Source of the DNA: Bradyrhizobium sp. CB3481
GTDB taxonomy: Bacteria; Pseudomonadota; Alphaproteobacteria; Rhizobiales; Xanthobacteraceae
Direction of reading: 5' to 3'
DNA length: 64,000 bases
NCBI RefSeq assembly: GCF_029714305.1
Contig: NZ_CP121647.1
Coordinates: 1,818,501 to 1,882,500 of the forward strand
Part shown: piece after piece, positions 25,817 through 34,721 of the stretch
Numbering within the stretch: the first letter of the stretch is position 1
Layout: the number at the start of each line of letters is the position of its first letter
The notes under the pieces: model-generated
What the model saw: the letters and a program-made list of their open reading frames with translations, nothing else
Databases searched by the model: none
Told to the model about the DNA's origin: nothing
Program-made: the position numbers and the translations under genes

Positions 25817-26365
25817 ATGTCTAGTGTCAAGCAAAGCCGTCTTGCCAACAAGGAATGTTCCATGGCGCGCGCCATGGAAATTGTCGGCGACCGCTGGTCC
25901 ATCCTGATCCTGCGCGAGGCCTATTACGGCGTAAAACGCTTCGACGAGTTTGAATATTATGTCGGGATCGCTCCCAATATCCTGAGCACCCGGCTGAAGA
26001 AGTTCGTCGAGGCGGGCGTGATGACGCGGGTGCCGCTGCCCGAACACGCCGGTCGATATGAGTACGTTCTGACCGAGAAGGGTCGTGATTTCTTTCCGGC
26101 CTATCTCGCGCTCAAGAAATGGGGTGACGACTGGCTGGCGGAGCCAGCCGGGCCGCAGGTCGTGTTCCGCGACCGTATTGCCGGGCGCCCGATCGAATAT
26201 CCGGAATTGCGGACGGCAGGCGGCAAGCCGCTGCGGCTCGAGGACGTCGAGATCGTCGCCGGGGCAGGTGCTGTTCCGTTCAACCGCAGGCGATTTGGCG
26301 GCGATGCCGCTGATCGAACGACGGCCGGCGCGAAGGCTCCCGTCTCACGACGAAAGCGCAAGTAG
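25817..26365 (+). CDS. HxlR-family transcriptional regulator
   Basis: A 182-residue HxlR regulator. The signature CSMARAMEIVGDRWSILILR lies at 14-33, with conserved Cys14. LSTRLKKFVEAGVM is the recognition region and RYEYVLTEKGRDFFP the wing. A basic tail (RRKRK) ends the protein. It follows the CoA-transferase operon by 79 bp on the same strand. The next genes are convergent, and its last 21 bases overlap the end of the molybdenum-hydroxylase FAD-subunit gene. Confidence 0.88.
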   Translation: MSSVKQSRLANKECSMARAMEIVGDRWSILILREAYYGVKRFDEFEYYVGIAPNILSTRLKKFVEAGVMTRVPLPEHAGRYEYVLTEKGRDFFPAYLALKKWGDDWLAEPAGPQVVFRDRIAGRPIEYPELRTAGGKPLRLEDVEIVAGAGAVPFNRRRFGGDAADRTTAGAKAPVSRRKRK

Positions 26366-27199
26366 CGCCCGCGTGGTCTCGATGCGGATGAGATTGGCGC
26401 GGTATTCCGCTGAGGCGTAGCGGTCCGAGAGACACTCGGTGGTCTCGCTCAGCAATTTTGCTGCCTGATCGATGTTTTCCCGCGAAAGCATCTTGCCCGT
26501 CAGGAAATCGGCGGCTCTGTGACCGACGAACGCGTGGTTCGCTGCACCGGTGACGCCAACGGAAATCTCGGCAACCACGCCCTGCTGCAATCGAACGCCG
26601 ACCGCGATTCCCACGACGGCAAAGCCGCTCGCGGGGTGCCGGATCTTTCGGTAGAGGAAGCGCGTGCCTGCCTTCGGCCGCGGGATATGGATGCTGGCGA
26701 GAATTTCGTTCGGTTCCAGAACCGTCGAAAAGATATCGACGAAGAAGTCCCGTGCCGCCACCCTTCTCAGGCCATTCGGGCCTGCGATCTCGATCTCTGC
26801 CTGCAGCGCCACCACGACCCCCGGCCAGTCAGCCGCGGGATCGGCGTTCGCGAGCGAGCCACCGATCGTGCCGCGGTTACGTACCTGGGGATCGGCAATG
26901 AGGCTGGCCGCCTGGCGAAAGACCGGCAACTCCTTGTTCAGCGGCTCGGAAGCAAAGAGTTCGGCATGCGTCGTCAGTGCGCCGATCCTGACGCCGGTCT
27001 TGCTAATCGCGATTCCCTTGAGTTCGGCGAGGCCTCCAATATCGATCAGGAGCGCGGGCGACGCCAGCCGCAGCTTCAGCGCCGGCAGCAAGGTATGGCC
27101 ACCGGCCAAAAGCTTCGTTTCGTCGGGATCGTCACGCAACAGATCGATCGCTTGGTTGAGCGTTGACGCGCGGACATAATAGAAGGCTGCGGGGATCAT
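26345..27199 (-). CDS. Molybdenum hydroxylase FAD-binding (medium) subunit
   Basis: A 284-residue CoxM-like subunit. FAD motifs are visible: LLAGGHTLLP (about residue 31) and TIGGSLANADPAADWP (about 112). The medium subunit passes electrons between the iron-sulphur and molybdenum subunits to an acceptor. The start ATG at 27199 overlaps the large-subunit stop by 4 bases; the open frame extends further upstream but inside the preceding gene. Gene order hypothetical, small, large, medium is consistent with an operon from about 30.8 kb. Confidence 0.92.
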   Translation of the reverse strand: MIPAAFYYVRASTLNQAIDLLRDDPDETKLLAGGHTLLPALKLRLASPALLIDIGGLAELKGIAISKTGVRIGALTTHAELFASEPLNKELPVFRQAASLIADPQVRNRGTIGGSLANADPAADWPGVVVALQAEIEIAGPNGLRRVAARDFFVDIFSTVLEPNEILASIHIPRPKAGTRFLYRKIRHPASGFAVVGIAVGVRLQQGVVAEISVGVTGAANHAFVGHRAADFLTGKMLSRENIDQAAKLLSETTECLSDRYASAEYRANLIRIETTRALLALSS

Positions 27200-29568
27200 T
27201 GCGAGGCTCCCGTGCGTGCCTCTTGTACCGCCGCCCAGATTCGGGGAGGCGTCAGCGGCATGTCGAGATGGGTGATACCGAACGGTGACAAGGCATCGAG
27301 CACGGCGTGAACCATGCATGGTGGGGCGGCGATCGAGCCGCTCTCGCCGATACCCTTGACGCCGATCGGATTGGTCGGCGACGGCGTTTCCTGGAACAGC
27401 GATCGGATATTCGGGACATGCTCGGCGCGCGGAACGGCATAGTCGAGCAGCGAGCCGGTCAGCAACTGCCCATTGTCGGGATCGTAGCTGACCTCTTCAT
27501 AGAGTGCCTGCGCAATGCCCTGCACGACGCCGCCATGGATCTGGCCGGCCGCGAGGCGAGGATTGATCAGTGTGCCGACGTCGTCGACGGCGACATAGTC
27601 GAGAATGTCGACGATCCCGGTCTCCGGATCGACTTCGACATAGGAGAGATGGATGCCGGACGGCGACCCCATGCCGGTCGGGTCGTAAAACACCGTTTCA
27701 TCAAGGCCCGGCGCAACACCGTCCGGAAGCTTGTGGCCGACATAGGCCATGCGGGCCACCGTCGAGAACGTTACCGGCGCAATATCCGTGCCGGGCACGC
27801 TGAACGCGCCCGCCGAATAGGAAACATCCTTTTCGTCAACTTCCAGCATGCCCGCCGCAATCTTCCTGGCCTTGGCGACGATGCGCTGCGAGGACACGTG
27901 CACGCTGGATCCGCCGACCGCCATGGAACGGGAATTGAACGTGCCGTGGCCGGCTTGGACCTGGCGCGTGTCGCCTTGCACGATGTCGATGTTTTCAATC
28001 GGAATCTGCAGCACGTCTGCCGCGATCTGCGATAGCGACGTGATGTGGCCTTGTCCCTGGCTCATCGAGCCCGAATAGATCGTGGCTCGCCCGCTGGAAT
28101 CGATGCTGACACGCGCGCTTTCCCAGCCGCCACGGTCAAATCCGCTCATGGCCAACCGGCGTGACGGTGCCATCCCGCACATATGTGTGTAGGCGGCGAC
28201 GCCAATGCCGCGATAGATGCCGCTTGCGCGCAGGGCTTCGCATTCGCTGCGGCGTCCGTCATAGTCGAAAGCCACGAGCGCCTTGTCGAGAAGTCCCTGA
28301 TAGTTGCCGCTGTCATACATCACCCCCATGCTGCCGTAGGGCCGATAGGGAAATTCCGCCGGTTGAACGAAATTCTTCCGCCGGACCTCGACCTGGTCGA
28401 GCTTGAGATGGCGCGCCACCGCATCGATTGCACGCTCGGCAATATAGGCGCCTTCGGGCCGGCCATAGCCGCGATAGGCATCAACCGGCACCGTATTGGT
28501 GACGACGACGCGGGAAATGGCTTCGTAATTGTCGATCTTGTAGGTGCCGGTGCCGAAATTGATGGTGTTTACCGTTGGACCGCCGCTCGCCATGTTGGAG
28601 AGGTAGGCGCCGACATTGCCGAGCGTTCCCACCTTGAGGCCGAGGATGGTGCCGTCGTTCTTGAAAGCGATTTCGATATTCTCGGTATGAGCACGACCGT
28701 GGCTGGTCGATTGATGGCTCTCGGACCGGCTTTCCCACCATTTGACCGGCGCGCCGAGTTCGCGAGCGAGATAGGGGCAGAGCAGGTCCTCCGGATACAA
28801 ATGCATCTTGGCGCCGAAGCCGCCCCCGATATCAGGTGCGACCACCCGCAATTGATGTTCGGGAATGCCGACCGTCTCGGCGATCCAACGCCGGTGCATG
28901 TGGGGGACCTGACTGCCGATATAGACCGTCAGCGTGCCGTCCGGTTCTGGCGAGGCAATGATCGCGCGCGTTTCCATGCAGGTCGGGATCAGGCGGTTAT
29001 TGACGACGCGCAGTGCGATGACCTGATCGGCCTCGCGAGTAGCTTTCTGGTAGTCGCCCCCGCGCACCTTGTAGATCGTCGTAATGTTGCCGGGAACGTT
29101 GTCATGGAGTTGCGGCGCGTCTTCTCGGATCGCGGCCTCTTCGTCGGTCACCGCGGGGAGCACCTCGTAATCGACGTCGATCAGACCGATCGCGTCATAG
29201 GCTTCTGCCAGCGTTTCCGCCACCACCAGCGCCACGCACTCGCCGACAAATCGAACGCGATCGGTTGCGACCACGGGACGGAACGGCACCTTGCTGCCGG
29301 GGATGATCCAGTTCGGCACGATCGGGCCCATTTTGCCGTCGAGCGCCTTGCCAGACAGGACGAGGCGAACACCCGGTGCAGCTTTGGCTGCGGACAGATC
29401 GACGCTTGTGATCGCGGCGTGGGCGTGCGGCGACCGCAGGACCGCCATATGCAGCATGCCCGGCAACCTGACGTCATCGACGTATCGGCCCTTGCCGGCG
29501 AGGAACTTGAAATCTTCCCGTCGCCTGAGCGGCTGACCGATATGGCGGATCGCAGTCGTATCGTTCAT
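27196..29568 (-). CDS. Molybdenum hydroxylase large (molybdopterin) subunit, xanthine-dehydrogenase family
   Basis: A 790-residue molybdopterin-binding subunit. Active-site region [14 protein letters not shown] (about residues 363-376), [12 protein letters not shown] (about 240) and the C-terminal [15 protein letters not shown], whose Glu is the likely catalytic base. True CO dehydrogenases carry an AYxCSFR loop and form II enzymes AYRGAGR; here it is AYRGYGR, so an aromatic or heterocyclic substrate is more likely than CO. I chose the ATG at 29568, overlapping the small-subunit stop. The partner HxlR at 30968 and shared operon suggest substrate-linked control. Confidence 0.93.
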   Translation of the reverse strand: MNDTTAIRHIGQPLRRREDFKFLAGKGRYVDDVRLPGMLHMAVLRSPHAHAAITSVDLSAAKAAPGVRLVLSGKALDGKMGPIVPNWIIPGSKVPFRPVVATDRVRFVGECVALVVAETLAEAYDAIGLIDVDYEVLPAVTDEEAAIREDAPQLHDNVPGNITTIYKVRGGDYQKATREADQVIALRVVNNRLIPTCMETRAIIASPEPDGTLTVYIGSQVPHMHRRWIAETVGIPEHQLRVVAPDIGGGFGAKMHLYPEDLLCPYLARELGAPVKWWESRSESHQSTSHGRAHTENIEIAFKNDGTILGLKVGTLGNVGAYLSNMASGGPTVNTINFGTGTYKIDNYEAISRVVVTNTVPVDAYRGYGRPEGAYIAERAIDAVARHLKLDQVEVRRKNFVQPAEFPYRPYGSMGVMYDSGNYQGLLDKALVAFDYDGRRSECEALRASGIYRGIGVAAYTHMCGMAPSRRLAMSGFDRGGWESARVSIDSSGRATIYSGSMSQGQGHITSLSQIAADVLQIPIENIDIVQGDTRQVQAGHGTFNSRSMAVGGSSVHVSSQRIVAKARKIAAGMLEVDEKDVSYSAGAFSVPGTDIAPVTFSTVARMAYVGHKLPDGVAPGLDETVFYDPTGMGSPSGIHLSYVEVDPETGIVDILDYVAVDDVGTLINPRLAAGQIHGGVVQGIAQALYEEVSYDPDNGQLLTGSLLDYAVPRAEHVPNIRSLFQETPSPTNPIGVKGIGESGSIAAPPCMVHAVLDALSPFGITHLDMPLTPPRIWAAVQEARTGASQ

Positions 29569-30056
29569 GGCTGATCGCCTTTCGATGCCAGGCTTTCGAC
29601 GGCGCGGACGATGTTGTGATAGCCGGTGCAGCGACAGATGTTCCCGGCCAGACCATGTCGGATGTCGTGCTCGCTCGGATCCGGCTGATCCTTCAAAAGC
29701 TGGCGCACGCTCATGACCATACCCGGCGTGCAGAAGCCACATTGCAGCGCGTGATGCTCGTGGAATGCCGCCTGGATCGGATTAAGCTCGGCGCCCGCGG
29801 CGGTCAGGCCCTCGATCGTCGTGATCGACGCGCCATCGGCCATCACGGCCAGCACGGTGCAGGACTTGACCGCCTTTCCGTCGATCTCCACAGTGCAGGC
29901 GCCACACTGCGAGGTATCGCAGCCGACATGCGTACCGGTGAGGCCAAGGTCGTCCCTGATCAGGTGGACCAGCAACCTTCGTGCCTCGACGGCGACGGTC
30001 TTGCGCGTGCCGTTGATCTCCAGGGTCACGACGTGACGGTTGTCGGGCTCGGGCAT
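29565..30056 (-). CDS. Molybdenum hydroxylase iron-sulphur (small) subunit
   Basis: A 163-residue 2Fe-2S subunit. The plant-type cluster ligands are CDTSQCGAC and a downstream Cys (residues about 46-66), and the second cluster has CGFC and CRC (about 105-145). It carries electrons from the molybdenum site to FAD. The stop overlaps the large-subunit start by 4 bases. A hypothetical gene lies 39 bp upstream on the same strand. Confidence 0.94.
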   Translation of the reverse strand: MPEPDNRHVVTLEINGTRKTVAVEARRLLVHLIRDDLGLTGTHVGCDTSQCGACTVEIDGKAVKSCTVLAVMADGASITTIEGLTAAGAELNPIQAAFHEHHALQCGFCTPGMVMSVRQLLKDQPDPSEHDIRHGLAGNICRCTGYHNIVRAVESLASKGDQP

Positions 30057-30095
30057 CGATCCTCCTGATAGCGGCGCGCTGGCCTTCGCATTTCT

Positions 30096-30812
30096 CTATG
30101 AGAGCCGGATGTGGGCGATGTCGATGGCAACCACAACGCCGTCTGTTATCGCGGTGCCGTCCGTCTTTCTGCGATAAGCGCGCCGCTTGGTTGCAATCCG
30201 GATTCCATCGAAATCCCGGTAATCCGAGAGGTAATGCGCTGTTGGGATCCCGCCGGTCACGTCCGCGCTGTAATCGAGCCGCGCGATCAGGCCTGCATCG
30301 GTGATGTGAAAGACCTGTTCTAGACAATGCGTCGCGACTGAATCCGGAAACGTCACCTTCAGCCGGCGTCGCCTTTCACCGTGCTCGTCCCACGGCTCGA
30401 TCTCTTCGGTCCTGACGCCCGGCAACTGAAAGAGAAACGGGGTATTGAGATAATTCCAGATCGCATAGCCGCTGAAATAGGCGAGATGCAGATCATCCCA
30501 GGCCGCCTCGACCGTGTGGCCTTGGAAGGCAGCACGGGGATTTACTCGGCTCTTGATGGACTTTCCGTCCTGCGTCTCGATGGCCACCGCCTCGGGTTGA
30601 TAGACGCTGCGCCAATCCGGCTTCGTGAATGGCTGGTAACTGGCCCGCTGGCCGTCGGTATCGGCCGTCACATGAACCTGCTTGAGCGCATCGGGCCAGC
30701 CTTTTCGGGCCCATAGCAGACCGGTGATCGACATATCGCCCTCGATCGTCCTGGCCGTTTTCCAACGTGCGACGCCATGGGCGTCGAGGACAATGTCGCG
30801 CAGTTCGTTCAT
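30096..30812 (-). CDS. Hypothetical protein preceding the molybdenum hydroxylase
   Basis: A 238-residue protein with no family I recognise. It is rich in beta-strand-like patterns (YSADVTGGIPTAHYLSDYRDF, RRRRLKVTFPDS), Trp and Arg, and has no signal peptide or membrane segment. It might bind lipid or substrate, but that is a guess. It is the first gene of the hydroxylase operon, with a perfect palindromic operator 29 bp upstream, so it is likely to be part of the same function. Confidence 0.7.
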   Translation of the reverse strand: MNELRDIVLDAHGVARWKTARTIEGDMSITGLLWARKGWPDALKQVHVTADTDGQRASYQPFTKPDWRSVYQPEAVAIETQDGKSIKSRVNPRAAFQGHTVEAAWDDLHLAYFSGYAIWNYLNTPFLFQLPGVRTEEIEPWDEHGERRRRLKVTFPDSVATHCLEQVFHITDAGLIARLDYSADVTGGIPTAHYLSDYRDFDGIRIATKRRAYRRKTDGTAITDGVVVAIDIAHIRLS

Positions 30813-30840
30813 GTCTATTGTCCTCCCGTAGCCATCGCGC

Positions 30841-30865
30841 AGTAACTCTAATAATAAGAGTTACT
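30841..30865. promoter_or_regulatory. Perfect 25-bp palindrome AGTAACTCT-N7-AGAGTTACT
   Basis: Nine-base perfect arms with an AATAATA centre, 29 bp upstream of the first hydroxylase-operon gene. Probable operator for the adjacent HxlR protein; the same geometry recurs at 30929. Confidence 0.7.
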
Positions 30866-30928
30866 TCAACGCAAGTTAATTTTTGCACGGGATTCCGGCC
30901 GGGGCCCTTGGATGGCATGCTCGGCGCA

Positions 30929-30952
30929 GCTACTCTGGTAATGAGAGTTATT
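30929..30952. promoter_or_regulatory. Second palindrome TACTCT-N7-AGAGTTA
   Basis: A slightly degenerate copy of the 30841 palindrome, 16 bp upstream of the HxlR start. The two sites face the two divergent genes, as with the TetR operators. Confidence 0.6.
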
Positions 30953-30967
30953 CGGAGGTTGACGCGA

Positions 30968-31462
30968 ATGCGCTCGAAGAGCTTTGCGGGAATGGCGTGC
31001 TCGATCGCCGGCGTGCTCGACGCCGTCGGTGACCGTTGGGCCATGCTAATTCTGCGCGATTTGTCGCTGGGCTTGAGCAAATACGAGGAACTGAGGAAAT
31101 CTACCGGCGTCACCCACGCCACCCTATCGGACCGGCTGAGGCATCTTGAGGAAAACGAATTGATCGAGCGGCGGCAGTATCAGTCGGCTCCTGATCGCTA
31201 CGAGTATCTTCTGACCCGGAAGGGTAGGGACGTCATTCTGGTCATTCAGGCGCTTGCCCAGGTGGGAGACAAGTGGGCGATCACCGGGAATGCGGGGCCG
31301 CCGCTCAAATTTATCAACAAGAATAGCGGCCGTCCGGTGAAGCTCGCGCTCGTCGATGACAAGTCGGGCGAAACGGTGCGCTTAAGGGACGTCCAACCGC
31401 AGGCCGGTCCGGGCGCCGACGACCTGGTCAGGTGGCGATTGGCCAAGTTCGACCAACGATGA
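30968..31462 (+). CDS. HxlR-family transcriptional regulator
   Basis: A 164-residue HxlR regulator with CSIAGVLDAVGDRWAMLILR at 11-30 (conserved Cys11), an LSDRLRHLEENELI recognition segment and the RYEYLLTRKGRDVI wing. ATG at 30968 follows GGAGG with 9-nt spacing. It is divergent from the molybdenum-hydroxylase operon and likely controls it through the palindromes at 30841 and 30929. It ends 13 bp before the convergent MFS stop. Confidence 0.9.
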   Translation: MRSKSFAGMACSIAGVLDAVGDRWAMLILRDLSLGLSKYEELRKSTGVTHATLSDRLRHLEENELIERRQYQSAPDRYEYLLTRKGRDVILVIQALAQVGDKWAITGNAGPPLKFINKNSGRPVKLALVDDKSGETVRLRDVQPQAGPGADDLVRWRLAKFDQR

Positions 31463-31475
31463 TTTAGGTTTGTCG

Positions 31476-32705
31476 CTAACCGGCGCCCGGCTTCAGCGCG
31501 TACAGGCCAAGCGCAGCCAGCGAAAAGATCGTCAGTACGACGCCGAGCGCGAACATGGCTTCATGCGACACGGTGGCGGCCAGCCATACACCGACCGCGG
31601 CGTTCAACATTTGCCAGAAACCGAGCAGTGCTGAGGCCGCACCGGCTTTCTCCCCAAACGGAGAGAGCGCCTGCGCAGTGCCCAGCGGGCTGACGATACC
31701 CATGCCAAGGAGGAACATGCTCATCGCGCAGAGGTAGGGCAGGAAGGTCGGGCTGAACAGCGAGACGAGCAGGATCCCCAGGCTGCCTGCGGCCGTTGCC
31801 CACAAACCGGCATGGATCGAGCGTTTGAGCCCGTGGCGTGCTGCCAATTTCGTCGCCAGCATGCCGGCCGCGAATACGATCAGGACAGTGCCGGCGAAAA
31901 AGAGACCTAGCTGGATCGGGGTGAATTGAAGTGCTTCGATGACGATGCGGGGAGAGGCCGAAAACATCGAGAACAATCCGCCTATGGTCAGGCTGACCGT
32001 CGCGGCGGGGACAGCGAAGCGGCGATCTCCTATCAGGCTGATATAGGCTCGAATGATGGCGAACGGATCGAGCGGAGTTCGGACCGAATGGTGGGTTTCG
32101 CCAAGCACGATGCCATGGGCAATGGCACCAATCACCGCAAAAACGGCGACGAGGGCGAACTCGGAGCGCCAACCAAAGGTGTGATCGAGCGCGCCGCCAA
32201 GCAGCGGCGAGAAGCCAGGGGCGGCCGACATCGCAATCATGATAAGCGCCATCGCACGTCCCAGCGCCGCGCCATTGAACAAGTCGCGGGCGATGGCACG
32301 CGATAGCACCGATGTCGCGCAAGCACCCAAAGCTTGCAAGACACGGCCGATCAGAAGATTCGGCAGGTCGCTTGCCAGGCCGCACCAGACGCTGCCTGCG
32401 AAAAACACCGCAAAGCCGACCAAAATCGGCCAGCGCCTTCCGTAGCGATCTGAAAGCGGTCCGACCAGGAGCTGACCAAATGCGAACGCCGCAAGATAAA
32501 TTGTGATGGCGGACGTGACCGCCGCGCTTGTGACGTTCAATGATATCGCCATCTGCGGCAGCGACGGCAGCATGATATTGGTTGCGAGCGTTCCCGTTGA
32601 CGCCAGCGCGGCAAGGACTGCGATCTGCAAGGCGCCGGAGGCTGGCGCGCGCGGTGGTGCAGTCGCGACCGCTTCGCTCTGGTCGGCCATGAGAACTTTC
32701 GTCAC
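31476..32705 (-). CDS. MFS multidrug transporter, Bcr/CflA-type
   Basis: A 409-residue major facilitator with about twelve hydrophobic helices. GPLSDRYGRRWPILVGFAVF is the motif-A loop between helices 2 and 3; the N-terminal SGALQIAVLAALASTGTLAT starts helix 1. The Bcr/CflA branch exports drugs or metabolites with protons. GTG at 32705 opens the frame; ATG at 32690 is an alternative, and neither has a strong ribosome site. It is the last gene of a minus-strand pair with the thiolase at 32794. It may release a toxic intermediate. Confidence 0.9.
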   Translation of the reverse strand: MTKVLMADQSEAVATAPPRAPASGALQIAVLAALASTGTLATNIMLPSLPQMAISLNVTSAAVTSAITIYLAAFAFGQLLVGPLSDRYGRRWPILVGFAVFFAGSVWCGLASDLPNLLIGRVLQALGACATSVLSRAIARDLFNGAALGRAMALIMIAMSAAPGFSPLLGGALDHTFGWRSEFALVAVFAVIGAIAHGIVLGETHHSVRTPLDPFAIIRAYISLIGDRRFAVPAATVSLTIGGLFSMFSASPRIVIEALQFTPIQLGLFFAGTVLIVFAAGMLATKLAARHGLKRSIHAGLWATAAGSLGILLVSLFSPTFLPYLCAMSMFLLGMGIVSPLGTAQALSPFGEKAGAASALLGFWQMLNAAVGVWLAATVSHEAMFALGVVLTIFSLAALGLYALKPGAG

Positions 32706-32793
32706 GTTGAGCTACCAGCTTCTGGGTGCGCTACAAGATGTCGCGCGACACCGTTCGTGCCGTTCATCGCGTATGTTTCGCCTGGACACCCTG

Positions 32794-33990
32794 TCAGCGG
32801 ACGAGACGCTCGACCGCGATGGCGGTGGCCTCACCGCCGCCGATGCAGAGCGCCGCCACCCCGCGCTTCAGATTTTGCGCTTCGAGTGCGTGCAGCAGCG
32901 TTACGATGAGGCGCGCGCCGGTGGCGCCGATCGGGTGGCCGAGCGCGCAGGCGCCGCCGTTCACGTTCAGCTTTTCGCGGGGAATGCCGAGATCCTTCTG
33001 TGCGGCCATTGCCACCACCGCAAAAGCTTCATTGATCTCGAACAGATCGACGTCGGCGACGCTCCAGCCGATTTTATCAAGCAGCTTGCGAATGGCCGGA
33101 ATCGGCGCCGTCGTAAACCATTGCGGCTCCTGGCTATGGGTGGCGTGGCCCTTGATTTCGGCGAGGGCAGGCAAGCCGTCGCGATCGGCGAGCGAGCGTT
33201 TTGCCAGGATGAGCGCCGCTGCGCCATCGGCATTGGCCGAGGAGGCGGCCGGCGTGATGGTGCCGCTGGCGCGGAAGGCGGGCTTCAGGCCAGGTATTTT
33301 CGCGGGATCGACTTTCAGCGGGTGCTCGTCATTGGCGATGGTCAGGGGGCCGGCCTTGTCGGCGAGTGTGACCGGCGCGATCTCGGCCCTGAAGGCGCCG
33401 CCTTCCACCGCCTTGCGGGCACGGGTCAGCGTCTCCATCGCGTAGGCGTCCTGGTCGGCGCGGGTGAACTGGTAGGCTTCCGCGGTCGCTTCGCCGAAAT
33501 CGCCCATCGAGCGGCCGGTCTCGTAGGCATCTTCCAGCCCGTCCATCAGCATGTGATCGATGATCCGATCGTGGCCGACGCGATAGCCGCCGCGCGCCTT
33601 GGCAAGCAGATAGGGTGCGTTGCTCATGCTCTCCATGCCGCCGGATACCACGATGCTGGCGGAACCGGCGTGGATGATGTCGTGCGCCAGCATGGTCGCC
33701 TTCATGCCGGAGCCGCATACCTTGTTGACCGTGGTGGCACCGGTGGCATCCGGCAGTTTGGCGCCGCGCGCAGCCTGTCGCGCCGGGGCTTGGCCTTGGC
33801 CAGCCGGGAGCACGTTGCCCATGAAGACCTCGTCGATCCGCTCCGGCGAGAGCTTCGCGCGTTCCAGCGCCGCGCCGATGACATGCGAGCCGAGCCTGTG
33901 GGCGGCAAGCGGCGACAGCTCTCCCATGAAGCGGCCCAGCGGAGTGCGGGCGGCGGAAAGGACGACGACGGGGTCGTGGGCAGCGGCCAT
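32794..33990 (-). CDS. Acetyl-CoA acetyltransferase (thiolase)
   Basis: A 398-residue thiolase, second in the window. VNKVCGSGMKATMLA contains the acyl-Cys (about residue 91), NEAFAVV and GGACALGHPIGATGAR the catalytic His, and ALCIGGGEATAI the second Cys. Its motifs are of the AtoB/PhaA kind, so acetoacetyl-CoA is a plausible substrate, in contrast to the thiolase at 19508. Upstream, an ATTAT-N6-ATAAT inverted repeat (34018-34033) and an operator-like site at 34114 lie in its promoter region. Confidence 0.94.
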   Translation of the reverse strand: MAAAHDPVVVLSAARTPLGRFMGELSPLAAHRLGSHVIGAALERAKLSPERIDEVFMGNVLPAGQGQAPARQAARGAKLPDATGATTVNKVCGSGMKATMLAHDIIHAGSASIVVSGGMESMSNAPYLLAKARGGYRVGHDRIIDHMLMDGLEDAYETGRSMGDFGEATAEAYQFTRADQDAYAMETLTRARKAVEGGAFRAEIAPVTLADKAGPLTIANDEHPLKVDPAKIPGLKPAFRASGTITPAASSANADGAAALILAKRSLADRDGLPALAEIKGHATHSQEPQWFTTAPIPAIRKLLDKIGWSVADVDLFEINEAFAVVAMAAQKDLGIPREKLNVNGGACALGHPIGATGARLIVTLLHALEAQNLKRGVAALCIGGGEATAIAVERLVR

Positions 33991-34113
33991 GACTGGTTCT
34001 CCTGCTTGTCGCGAACTATTATATGACGATAATCATCTATGAAGCGGAATGCAATGCAGTATTGGCGGCTCTATGCCCCGAGATCGCCGGCATCGCAAAA
34101 AAGTGCTCTAGTT

Positions 34114-34130
34114 AATTCTATTTTGGAATT
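34114..34130. promoter_or_regulatory. Operator-like palindrome, site G
   Basis: AATTC-TATTTTG-GAATT, the same 5-7-5 geometry as the AGTTC series, 124 bp from the thiolase start. Its minus-strand form shares AAAATAGAAT with site F. Confidence 0.45.
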
Positions 34131-34215
34131 GATTTTCCGCGAAATCGATCGTTTGGTGCGCATTCCGAGTGCTCTCCCAAGGCAAGCGGCACGGCGTCCG
34201 CTGGCTTGGACTTTG

Positions 34216-34246
34216 GGCCGGCTGCTTTTGCGGCCGGCCTCCTTTT
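34216..34246. terminator. GC-rich hairpin with T-run
   Basis: GGCCGGC (34216-34222) pairs with GCCGGCC (34233-34239) around GC-TTTT-GC, followed by TCCTTTT. The plus-strand sense fits an intrinsic terminator, possibly of a short untranslated transcript upstream of the glutaredoxin gene. Confidence 0.4.
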
Positions 34247-34324
34247 ACTAGACAGGGCAGAGCCGCGGACCAACAGGGAGACCGTGCCGCTTCTCCCGAC
34301 CAATCGAGCCGGAGGCAAGCTAAA

Positions 34325-34341
34325 AGTTCTAAAATAGAATG
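34325..34341. promoter_or_regulatory. Operator-like palindrome, site F
   Basis: AGTTC-TAAAATA-GAATG, one of the 5-7-5 series, 59 bp before the glutaredoxin ATG. No clear -35 box abuts it. Confidence 0.5.
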
Positions 34342-34400
34342 TCAGGCTTGGCTGATAAATGGAAGCTAGGCTCTGGTCGATTCAGATGGAGGGAAAGATC

Positions 34401-34721
34401 ATGAGTGTTGCAGATTTCATCCGCAGCGAGGTGAACTCCAACGAAATCGTTCTGTTTATGAAAGGCACGCAAGCCGCACCGGCTTGCGGATTCTCTGCGC
34501 AGGTGGTCCGAATACTCGACCATCTCGGCGTAGCCTTCAAATCGCACAACATCTACGAGTCCGAGGAGCTGCGGCAGGGCATCAAGGATTACTCGGATTG
34601 GCCGACGATCCCGCAGCTGTACGTGCAAGGTGAGTTCATTGGCGGTTGCGACATCGTAACTGAGATGTTCCATTCCGGAGAATTGCAGGCCCTTTTCAAG
34701 AAGGTGCCAGCGCAGTCCTGA
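34401..34721 (+). CDS. Monothiol glutaredoxin, CGFS type (Grx4-like)
   Basis: A 106-residue glutaredoxin. The MKGTQAAPACGFSAQ segment gives the CGFS active site (about residues 26-34), and WPTIPQLYVQGEFIGGCDI has the cis-Pro and GGCD glutathione-binding loop. CGFS glutaredoxins carry iron-sulphur clusters with glutathione and BolA partners. The ATG at 34401 follows GGAGGGAA. A glutaredoxin beside a catabolic cluster is unusual, and the site F palindrome would place it in the same regulon; it might serve the iron-sulphur subunit at 29565 (inference). Confidence 0.93.
   Translation: MSVADFIRSEVNSNEIVLFMKGTQAAPACGFSAQVVRILDHLGVAFKSHNIYESEELRQGIKDYSDWPTIPQLYVQGEFIGGCDIVTEMFHSGELQALFKKVPAQS

Noticed and set aside
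28183..29574. 463-residue open frame on the plus strand
   Set aside because: Antisense to the molybdenum hydroxylase large subunit, with the same shadow composition.
26345..30056. Aerobic CO dehydrogenase (coxMSL)
   Set aside because: The active-site loop is AYRGYGR, not AYxCSFR or AYRGAGR, so CO oxidation is not supported.
32503..34026. 507-residue open frame on the plus strand
   Set aside because: Antisense to the MFS start and thiolase genes; the real genes have clear motifs.
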